Source of the DNA: Drosophila miranda
Taxonomy: Eukaryota; Arthropoda; Insecta; Diptera; Drosophilidae
Direction of reading: 5' to 3'
NCBI RefSeq assembly: GCF_003369915.1
Contig: NC_046674.1
Span: 3,348,001 to 3,412,000, forward strand
Length of the DNA: 64,000 nt
Shown: one piece after another, positions 17,500 to 27,120 of the stretch
How positions within the stretch are numbered: the stretch's first letter is position 1
How the letters are laid out: every line of letters begins with the position of its first letter
Program-made: the position numbers and the translations under genes
The notes under the pieces: model-generated
Databases searched by the model: none
What the model saw: the letters and a program-made list of their open reading frames with translations, nothing else
What the model was told of the DNA's origin: nothing

Positions 17500-20420
17500 A
17501 ACTATTGAACAATTATCCTTGCAAAGAATCGGGGAAATATGACTAGCAGGGGTTGTTTGGGTCCTTAACTGGAGAAAATAATCTTGATCCTTGGTCGTTG
17601 ACAAGGACCTAATCAAATCAAGGATTTTCTTCCAATCACAGGAAGCCGTCGCACGCCTTGATAGGACCACAAATAACGGGGTCATCTGATCAAGGATGCA
17701 ATTCCGATCACAGGATCACTACTTTCAAACCCGAGGTTTTTCGGTTTTCAGATCTGGGATACCAGGCAAACAGAAAGCAGTAGAAGGTCGCTGGTTTTTT
17801 TAAATTTTGTATTTTAAATTTCCGTTTCACATCCCCAAAAGTATGCAACAAAAATTAGGAACTCAGTTAAGTTGTTAAATTGCTGATTCTGTTCGCCTAA
17901 TAGATTGAAAATTTGTCATTTTTGGCCATTTGACGTCAGATTTATTTTCTTTGGCAATATCTCGGCTATTAAGCCTATAAATATGGGCTGTTTCGGGCGG
18001 GGAATGTCATCATTAAATTTGCAAAAAATCGGCCTCATTTTCGTTGTCGAGATTTTGATGCCGCTCGACAGTCTGGATCCGCGCGATCCTGGGAGTGTTT
18101 GTCCTTCACTGATCTGGCCCTATTTGTCTGCGATATAGCCTTCCGAAGATTCGCATATCATGAAAATACTGGTTTCTTCTGCACGCTATATCTTTGCTAT
18201 ACGGCAGCCGATTGGGGAACGGCATGTCTTTTCGTGATCGGGAGAGTCCTGCCAATCGACTGCAATCGGAAAGAAGGACATCCACTTCTTCACGATTTTC
18301 GCAAAAAATCATGATGTAACCATCATTAAATTTGCAAAAAATCGGCCTCATTTTCGCAGTCGAGATTTTGATACCGCTCGACCGTCTGCATCCTCGCGAT
18401 CCTGGGAGTGTTGCTCCTTTACCGATCTGGCCCTATTTGTCTGAGATATAGCCTTCTGAAGATTGGGATATCATTGCAATACTGCACGCTATATCTTTGC
18501 TATACGGCAGCCGATTGGCGATTGGTCTTTCCGTTAATGGGGAGAGTCCTGCCAATCGACTGCAGCTTGATGGTTTTTTTTGTTGTTTTCTCCGTTATTT
18601 GAGGCACGATCGGGACGTGTGACGTTTTCCTGAGTTCGGAATAGGTTCCTTGAGATAACGCATTCCTTATCAAGGACCAAGGATCAAGGATATTTTCTCC
18701 AGACATATATACATATCTTGTTTTCTCCCTTATTTGTGGCCTGATCGGGAGGTGCCAATTTCATTGATCCTTCGGTAAGGACTACAACAATCTGAATCAT
18801 TCATATTTAGTTTTCTCGGCTATTTGTGGGCCGATATGGGCGTGCAATGACATCCTGTGATCGACATGATGTCCCTGATTTAATGGAGTAATTTTCAAGG
18901 ATCAAGGACTGTTTCCCCATTAAAAAAATTTCTGTTTTAATCGCTATTTGTGAACCTATCTGGGCGTCCCACGCCTTTTTTTAATCGGAATAGTTTCCCC
19001 GATACAGAATACAGTAAGGATGATTTTTCAATAGTTTTATTTATCGCAACTTAGCTTAGTACAAGTAAATAACGATGTGGAAAACATATATATTTACTAT
19101 CTAAATGTATAGGCGTGTACGTCCCTAAACCTAACAACAACGAGATCTTTCTAGAGTCTAGTAGCACGCGTAGCCCTCATAGCCCTTCACATGGTTGCCA
19201 TAGTCATTGTCCTTGTTGTCGATGGCCAGGTCAAAGGATGACGATGGCTTATTAGGATCGAATCTTGCAAGGGGTGGGATAGATCTCGGTCTGTCTCGAA
19301 TACGCCACGCTAGTGCTTGAATAGGACTCCGTCTGGCGGGGGGGACATCGGATACGACTCGGTTTGAGATAAAGTGTAGGGTGCATAATGCCTCTGTGAA
19401 AGAAGATACATATATTTTAAAATATGTCAAAAAATGTATACTAATTCACTTACGCGTTTCTTTATCACTTTATCTATAAACTCTTAGTGGGTAACATCGA
19501 TTGCCCTGATCTGCTTAGTAGGAATGGCTTGAGTACGCCTGCAAGGACCCAAGCACCCTTTGTGGTTGATCTCCACCGAACCAACTATGGCAATAATCTG
19601 TTCTTTTCGCCAGCACAATGCGTTGCCAGCTGGGATGCGATTTGACCTTTTCCAGGGGAAAGGAGCCATAATCAAACGTTTGATTATGGAATTTTTCCTT
19701 TTTTATGCATGATTTTGTAATGGTTTGTTCTTGTTATTATTTAAGATAGAGATATGTTAGTTAAGGATTATTTTGATTTCGTTGTCGAATAAAAAAATAA
19801 ATAAATAAATTCTAATATGTTTGATTGGGAAAAATATTCTGGGTCCTTGATAAGGGCTCAATTAAATCGGGTACATTTTTTCGATCACAGGAAGCCATCA
19901 CACTGATCGGGCCACAAATAGCGGAGAAAACAATTAAGCAAAACTGGCCTGTTGTAGTCTGTTGTTAATTGTTTTACATCTAAATTAGAAAAAACTAATT
20001 TTCTATAACGATTTTTGTTGTGCAACAACAATCCTAAACTTGCGACCAAAATGGCCGATTTTTTCATATTTTCTTTGGCTATCTCGACTTTTTATGGACC
20101 GATCTAGGAGTGGCATGTATTTTCGTAATCAATCGTGCCAATCGACTGCAATCGGAAAGAAGGACATCCACTTCTTCACGATTTTCGCAAAAAATCATGA
20201 ACCATCATTAAAATTACCAAAAATCGGCCTCATTTTCGTTGTCGAGATTTTGATGCCGCTCGATCCTGGGAGTGTTGGTCCTTTACCGATCTGGCCCTAT
20301 CTGTCTGAGATATAGCTTTCTAAAGATTGGCATATCATTAAAATACTGGTTTCTCTGCACGCTATATTTCAGCTATACGGCAGCCGACTGTCGAGTCCTG
20401 CCAATCGACTTCCATCGGAA
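17500..20420. repeat. Composite block of diverged tandem and inverted repeats
   Basis: Two repeat units alternate. Unit A (~250-310 bp, core CATCATTAAATTTGCAAAA then ATCGGCCTCATTTTCG, CTGGCCCTATTTGTCTG and GCACGCTATATCTTTGCTAT) occurs at about 18006-18315, 18321-18565 and 20203-20415. Sequence upstream of the first and third copies is also similar (17905-18005 and 20040-20110). Unit B (~100 bp, core CTATTTGTGGCCCGATCGGG ... AAGGATCAAGGA) occurs at about 18585-18700, 18718-18780, 18810-18905 and 18930-19010. It is inverted at about 17560-17690 and 19835-19935, so inverted B copies bracket the block. A segment with exon-like sequence is embedded at 19158-19680. There is no transposase. It may be a non-autonomous Helitron-type array, an inference from the helicase fragment next to it. 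Confidence 0.6.
19158..19680 (-). pseudogene. Spliced gene fragment, unidentified, frame-damaged
   Basis: Two exon-like blocks on the minus strand (about 19680-19454 and 19393-19158) are separated by an intron-like gap with donor ACGC|GTAAGTG and acceptor TTTCACAG|AG. Both blocks are GC-richer than their surroundings. The second carries RHYAPYTLSQTESYPMSPPP in one frame and DNKDNDYGNHVKGYEGYAC with a stop in another. The first carries PSWQRIVLAKRTDYCHSW in one frame and a different open frame in parallel. No single frame is open throughout, so this looks like a captured, decayed piece of a host gene inside the repeat block. I do not recognise the parent. Confidence 0.4.
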
Positions 20421-20498
20421 ATCTAAATCTTTTCAGATGATTTCTCAGCTGAAATCGATCAAAGGTGGAAAGTCAGATGATTTCCATGATTTCCACAG
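20421..20498 (+). other. Intron-like lead into captured exon
   Basis: Short sequence ending ATTTCCACAG|GT, a good splice acceptor for the exon fragment that follows. No other signal. Confidence 0.35.
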
Positions 20499-20666
20499 GT
20501 GATCAACATTGTCACTTTGGGTGGATTTGTGTATTCGTGGACACCGGATGCGGAAGTGCTGCCCAATGACACCTGTCTGCACAGTCGCACAAAGTGTTCC
20601 CACATCTGCATAGCCAGCGGGGAGGGTGGAGCACGAAGAACTCGCGAAGACTTTTGTACAGTTTAA
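20499..20666 (+). pseudogene. LDL-receptor-related (YWTD/EGF-type) exon fragment
   Basis: Directly after a strong acceptor (TTTCCACAG) a 56-codon frame runs to TAA at 20664-20666. It reads VINIVTLGGFVYSWTPDAEV, then NDTCLHSRTKCSHICIASGE. The hydrophobic F-V-Y-x-W-T followed by C-x(6)-C-S-H-I-C resembles the junction of a YWTD beta-propeller blade and the adjoining EGF-like module (usually x-C-S-H-x-C) of LRP-family receptors. The remaining EGF cysteines are missing: the frame changes character after GEGGAR. GC content is far above the flanks. I infer a captured or duplicated exon fragment, not a working gene; the parent is not identified. Confidence 0.5.
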
Positions 20667-22840
20667 AAAAACTGTTTTTTTTTAATAACACAAATATTTT
20701 TAACAAATTAGGTTTTACCGTTTCTTTTCTTATTCATTATTTATTCAACCGTAGGCAAATGCCGCCTTATTTGGTTTCGTTTATTCTCAAGCTTATATGT
20801 AAGTATGAGTGAGGAGTAAGTATTCTTATAAGAACAAAGTAGAAAACAAAACGGAAGAATTTCAAGAAATTTTAATTTTTTTATCGGACCAAAATCAGCT
20901 GATTTCGTACCTCTTATCGATTTCAGCTGAGAAAACCGACAAAAGCATTGACTATTTTATACTTTTCATAGTATTTTTTAGTATTTTCCAGTATACTACC
21001 AGACGTGCAAAAATTTGTAAGACGTGCTTCCCCTTTAGATATCGCTTTTGGTAATTACATAAAAATTTAGTTAATATGAAGCCCATGTATGAAAACTAAT
21101 TTGGTGGAAATTTTTGTTGCTAAAGCCTATTTTATAAATAATCCAATAAACATGGGAACTTAAATTTAACCAGTCTTGTAGGAAATTGATTTAATAATCG
21201 GATAAAACTAAGAGCTCAGAGCTGAGGGTCTTCGCTAGCTAGTAATATTCGACGAAAGATCAAAATCGAGGAATTCGTCGTTTTTTTTTTTTGAGTCGGT
21301 AATGGCCCGGTTGCTAACAATGAGTCTGATTCCATACTTTTAAATTATGTACTTAATTACTGTACTTGAATATCGACTTAGGGTGAATATGCCCCAATTA
21401 TTGGGGAATATTAACACGACCCATCCGGACATTCTGTCGCGGCCGTTTCCTGCCACCATGCTATTCAGCAGGTTACTTGCCATGTTGGTCACTTTAACGG
21501 ATCCTCAATTGGTAGTATTAAGTTAGTTTTAATATGTACTTGATATACACCACATAGAATATATCCATATAAACTTAGTTTTTCATGAGTTGGATTTAAA
21601 TATACCGCCAAACTACGAACCGGTTAAAACGGTTGTTTTGCAATGCTTTTTTGACGATTTTCATTGGCCGAAAGCAAAAATCGCGTTCGTTGTTGCGGCA
21701 ACATGGAAAAACCTAGGAAAAGGATAGGATATTATAGAATTGAGAAAAGTTTGTCATTACAGGCCAAAACAATTTAGTCTCTGTTTTAAAGCTATTTCAG
21801 CTTATTGTCTTCTTACAGAGACCATTGCGCATTCCATACACAGTGCTGCGGGCAACATTAGTCATTAGTCAACATTAGTAAACCGTGTTTGGTCAAAATA
21901 TAATACATGAAAGTACCTAAAAGTAGTTAATCTTGTTAGAAAATGTATTCGTCAACGGGATAAAATTAAGTGAGCAAAGTTGAAAGATCTACATATATAC
22001 ATAGCTAGTAATATTCGAGGGAAGATCAAAAACGAGTATTTAATGGTAATAACCGGTTGACGACATACACAATGTGTGCTAATTCACGCAAATGTTTTTA
22101 AGCATAGCCTGGGGAAATGGATATTATAGAATTGTGAATATGTTTGTCATCCCAGGCTCCAAAGAAGGCAAAAAAAATGTAGTCACTGTTTTAAATATCG
22201 CAACGATATTTTGCAGTTTACTGTATTCTTGCAGAGACCAAGAATAGGTATCAGGAGATATATGTATATATACAAGATAAAAGTCATATGCATAAATACG
22301 TCTAAAGCATATCAATTTGAGAAAAGGTCTTTATTAATTACGGTTTAAAAACAGTTCGGAAAACAGGATTTTATTAAATCTACGAAATAAGGTATACAAA
22401 GGCCTATACACGTATCATGTCTTTAAATACCAGCAACATTGCGACTGTTTTTTTTGTTGAACTTGTTTGTTTTAGTTTTTTGTTTTAGTCAAAATTCAAT
22501 AAATGGGAGTACTTAAAAGTAGTTAGTCTTATAGTCAATTTATTCATCAACGGCCTAAAATTATGTGGGCAGAACTAAGAGTTTTAGTTAGCCATAATTA
22601 TTTAACGGAATCTCTCAATTTTTGGCTAACACCTTTTTTTGTTTGACCATTTTCGCTAAAACCTCTTTATACGCAAAATGCAAGAAAAGCAAGTGTTTAA
22701 AATAAACCAGTCAATTAGAAAATAGATTAACTTATCGGATAAAATTATGTGGGCATGGCTAAATGTTTTATATAGCTAGTAATATTCCACGGAATTTTAA
22801 AAACGAGACAAATGTATCTAGAACTTGAATTCGTCAGTAT
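20667..22840. repeat. Region of interspersed repeats in minus orientation
   Basis: It contains inverted R1 copies at about 21190-21255, 21957-22025 and 22735-22800, each with ATCGGATAAAA-type sequence followed by GCTAGTAATATTCg. There is a weaker copy at about 22550-22605. Boxes like ATACTTTTCATAGTATTTTTTAGTATTTTCC at about 20965-20995 match, inverted, the sequence at 13290-13330. A GC-richer stretch at about 21400-21520 has a short open frame (HPDILSRPFPATMLFSRLL) that I cannot place. No intact gene. Confidence 0.55.
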
Positions 22841-22844
22841 ATTT

Positions 22845-22933
22845 ATGGTATATTTTTCAAATGAGACGGTACATTTTGGTGTATTTCTGACGGTCGGTCG
22901 GTATATTTTATCGATAAGTCCGCGGTCACACTG
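22845..22933 (+). promoter_or_regulatory. Syx7 promoter module: GTATATTT boxes, DRE, Motif 1
   Basis: In gene orientation: GTATATTT boxes at about 22836-22908, DRE TATCGATA at 22909-22916, then GCGGTCACACTG (Motif 1) at 22922-22933. The ATG is 390 bases downstream. CAG|GACTTGC at about 23260 is a possible acceptor for a 5' UTR intron. It is the same module as at BI-1 and Cpsf6, with an R1 copy directly upstream. Confidence 0.8.
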
Positions 22934-23323
22934 GTTGTGAAAAAGATTGTAGCAAAAAATTGCATATTTGCAAAGTTTTTTTTTTTTTATTGGCCATTAA
23001 AAAACAAATCATAGAGTGTGCTGTAACAGTAAAATCTGTTGGTCAATGATGCGCTAAAATAAAAGATTCGTAGCGAAGGTCATCTAGCAGTACAATCGGA
23101 GCAAACCAAATAAAAGTGGGTGGCATTAAACAAAGGGCGACACTTTCGCAAACAACACACAAACACAAAGATAGAACAGAGTCTCCACCTGAGACGCATA
23201 TAATGATATAAGTGTTGGCGGACAGACGCGGCTAATTTAATTGTGATCCAATTGACTTGCAGGACTTGCTTCTTGTGTGCCACGTAAAAGCTGAAGGTCA
23301 GCAAGGTGTCGGCCTACGAAAGC

Positions 23324-24469
23324 ATGGACTTGCAGCATATGGAGAACGGTGGTGGCCTTGGCGGCGGCGGAGGGGGCCTCAGCGAGATCGACTTTCAACG
23401 TCTGGCGCAGATAATCGCCACCAGCATTCTGAAAGTCCAACAAAATGGTGCAGTAGTACAGAAAGTGCCTTTGGAAGACGATGACTAATACGAGTATTCT
23501 GTTTTTCAGTATCAACTATGCAGCGCATGGTTAGTCAGCTGAACACACCACAGGATTCACCGGAGTTAAAGAAACAGCTGTAAGTAAGATTATGCCAGGT
23601 GGAAGCTATCAAATTGTCAGAATGCGACATTAAAATGCCTCCTCCATACAGGCACCAACTTATGACCTACACTAACCAACTGGTAAACGATACCAACAAT
23701 CAAATCAATGAGGTGGATAAGTGCAAGGAGCGGCACCTGAAAATCCAGCGCGATCGGCTGGTGGACGAGTTTACAGCGGCACTGACCTCCTTCCAGGTTC
23801 GTATGGCTTTGTTTACGCCCAAAGATAAGCAAAATTTTCGTATGAGTCATCAAAAAAACGTTATCAAAATTGCGATTTTTGGCAACTTTAGGCCGTTCAA
23901 CGGAAGACGGCGGACATTGAAAAGAGTGCCTTGCGGCAGGCGAGAGGAGACAACTACAACATTGCCCGTCCGCCCGGCTCCTCGCGCACTGGCACTGGCA
24001 GCTCAAACAGCAGCGCCAGCCAGGATAACGGTTCCTTTTTCGAGGATAACTTCTTCAATCGAAAATCCAATCAACAACAGCAGCAGACACAAATTCAGGA
24101 GCAAGCCGACCTGCAGGCGCTGGAGGAGCAGGAGCAGGTCATCCGGGAGTTGGAGAACAATATTGTGGGTGTCAACGAGATCTATAAGAAACTGGGTGCC
24201 TTGGTCTACGAACAGGGCCTGACGGTGGACTCCATCGAGTCGCAGGTGGAGCAAACCAGCATTTTCGTCTCACAGGGAACGGAGAATCTCCGCAAGGCGA
24301 GTTCTTATAGGGTGAGTAATGAATTATTCTAAGAAGTGCATAATCTCTAATTTTTCTTTTTCGGTATTTGCAGAACAAAGTTCGCAAGAAGAAGCTGATA
24401 ATGGTGGGAATACTGAGCGCCGTTTTGCTGGCCATCATCTTGATACTCGTCTTTCAGTTCAAGAATTAG
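23324..24469 (+). CDS. Syx7: Syntaxin 7 / avalanche, endosomal Qa-SNARE
   Basis: Five coding exons: 23324-23447, 23510-23579, 23652-23796, 23892-24311 and 24374-24469, total 284 residues. Junctions: AATG|GTGCAG to TTTCAG|TA, CAGCT|GTAAGT to ATACAG|GC, TCCAG|GTTCGT to CTTTAG|GC and TATAGG|GTGAGT to TTGCAG|AA. The N-terminal Habc region starts after a Gly-rich stretch (EIDFQRLAQIIATSI). A Ser/Gln-rich linker leads to the SNARE helix (EEQEQVIRELENNIVGVNEI, with the conserved central Gln in LVYEQGLTVDSIE). A basic KVRKKK and a single hydrophobic tail anchor follow, ending VFQFKN. Length and sequence fit fly Syx7 throughout. By family knowledge it mediates early-endosome fusion, and loss causes epithelial overgrowth through trapped Notch and Crumbs. 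The 3' UTR probably ends after AATAAA at 24919-24924. Confidence 0.96.
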
Positions 24470-26594
24470 AGCGAATGAATGCCAATGCGAATTATTCAAA
24501 ATCAAACTAGATAATTGTTGTGAAAAGACAAGTGTTGCCGCAAGCAGTCCTCCTTAACCATCCCCACCCCGGCCCCCTTTTTCGGACCTTAGACGCATTT
24601 GTGGCTTACAAATTTAAACCTTAAATCAAATTCCACTATTGGCTAGAGATCGGGAAACTCAAAAGACCAGCTGCATGGCACGTATTAAGAAGTATTCATA
24701 CTGCGCTGCATGTGCGCATATGTTTTATTCGCTTTAAAATTGTATCTTATTCTTATATTTTATATTTCTGTACTTTAATATTTACGCACCCTGTATATTG
24801 ATATATTGATTAACAAAAATGTTGGCTGCAGATTCTAATTATGTGAGCGCTTTGCATTGTATTTAGGCTTAAGATGAAGATGAAGGGCATATGGAGGAAT
24901 ACACACATGTACGAAAAAAATAAAATAATACAGAGTAATCATGAAAACCGATATCGAAGAGAACGATCCCTATCCTGTCGAGCACTTCATTTGGGGCCAT
25001 GAAACGATCAATGAATGGAGCCCCCAACTCTTTGGGCATTCGAAATGTGCCCGATCATCGCTGTGGTCCTTCTTTGCCTTAACGATCATTAACGATCGAT
25101 GTGCCGGGGCCATTGTTACGCATGCTTTAGCGGCTTACCCCAATCCGACTGGGTGTTCATCACGGCACTGCACTCACACACATACATAAGTAGATATGTA
25201 CTATTAATGCAAAGGCAGACGCAGCATGGATGTGGATGTGGTGGAGCACTTGAGCGGTTGGTCGGTCGTCGTCGTTCGGTTGTTGAGGTGTGTCAAGTAA
25301 AGGGTTTCCTTGTCGTCGATTCGGACCGGACTCTGGCCTGCATACAAATTGAGTTTACATTTTTTGCCAATTCACTGACATTGATAGTTCGTTTGGGCAT
25401 CATTTGTGTGGTGGCTTCTTATCCACTTGTTGGCTTATCGAGTGGTTTTCTCGCATGCATTTAAGTGCAGCTCATTTCCTTCTCTAACTCTTGCCTTTGG
25501 GCTTGCGCTGCCCAACAATAATTTATCGCCAAGTCATGCAGTTATTTTTGGACCAAGACGATGCTGTACTCTGCTCTAAAAAAGTATATTAGCTAGATTA
25601 TTGATTGAAATAATAAGTATACAAGCTAAGTACATATATAACTTTTCCTTTAATCCAGCTAAAGCTACTAGAGCACCCTATGATTTTAGTGAAACATATC
25701 TTGGTCATTTGGAGAAGAGCATCTAGAATCCAGCTAAGAAATTCCCAAACTGAACTTGGTTGTTTCTTTTGGGCCTGCTGCTTGCTCTGTCAGTGGCTGT
25801 CCAAATACGTCACCGAATTCCCTGTGCTGCTCGATTGAGAACTATTGATTGCGCTCTCGTCTTGTCTATGGTTCCCCAAGGGTTAGGCATGAGATGGTCC
25901 ACGTCCACGGCACGGCACGGCCTAATCACATCGATTATGAGTACATGTGGCCATTGGCAGGTTGTGGACACCCATTCATAAAGCAAATCCAGCCCAGAGG
26001 CCACAGGTCACGTTGCGAGCCCGACATATTCGAGTGCCGAAGGTGTTGGAAATTAACAGAAATATGCACACCTACGACATGGACACTGAGCCGCGATGTC
26101 CCAGCAGGTAGTCCGAGGCTCAATTTTTGTAGGTCTGTTCGGCTGTTTGCATAGGCGGCCGCCTGGACGACGTCTGAATCCCTGGCCCATGATAATATTG
26201 ACACATTGCTCAGGCCTATGTGTATCCGAATCCGAATCTCATTTGCAAAGTCATTTTGTACAAATAAATCGAGCCCTCTGTATCCTATGTTTCTCTGTTT
26301 TTGGCCTTTTCCCAACTTGATGCGCGAACACAAAAACCGCATGTTTTGACTTTGGACAATATGGAAACGGCAATGGATGAGGGAATTTCCGCATCTTGGC
26401 TAAGCAGTGGACTGACTTACCAACTTGGCAACTTGCTGCTTAGGATTTGGGCGCTGGGAAAAGTGGGGAAATCGGCTATCGGGAATCGGAATCTGCAGCA
26501 GCCTTCCGGTGCTGCTGAACCCGTCTAATCCCGTACACATTTCACACGTTTCTTAGTCCAAAGATCCCTTCAATCTGCCATCTGATGATTGTTG

Positions 26595-26639
26595 TTGATG
26601 ATGATGATGATGATGGTGATGATGATGGTGATGATGATG
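26595..26639. repeat. GAT/GGT trinucleotide microsatellite
   Basis: Run of GATGATGATG and GGTGATGATG units. On the minus strand it encodes a chance poly-His ORF. Confidence 0.9.
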
Positions 26640-27078
26640 TGTGTGCCGTATAAACATCCGGTTTTGTGGCATTTCCCAAATCAATAAACTTATTATTATC
26701 CCATTTTTCCCATTTTTATCAGGAAAAATTCTTAATAAAGCGTTTGCTGTGGTTTTCATTTTCATGAATGAAAAACTAAGTGGAATATGCTCTCTGCCCC
26801 CACATCTACACCACACACCTCCTTCTACTCCTACTGTTAAGCCCCATGATATTTCTTATTACAGAATTTTAAGTGGAAATACGGGTTGTAGAGGAGGTGT
26901 AAATCTTTTGAATTTTTATTAAAAACAAAAATGCCATATCAAAAGTTTTCGTTTGATTGTTCTACCTACTGGTGGGAGGGGCAGGGCCAGGGGCGTGGGG
27001 CGTGGGGTAGCACTTTCGACAGTTTTATTAATGAAATTCGCAGAAAAACCTGCCCACTAATACTCGTACTTATGGGAT

Positions 27079-27120
27079 ATCTCTCTCTGTCTCTCTCTCT
27101 ATATATATATATATATGTAT
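27079..27120. repeat. (CT)n followed by (TA)n microsatellite
   Basis: CTCTCTCTGTCTCTCTCTCT followed by about nine TA units. Confidence 0.9.

Noticed and set aside
26553..26816. Poly-His ORF
   Set aside because: Translation of a GAT/GGT microsatellite.
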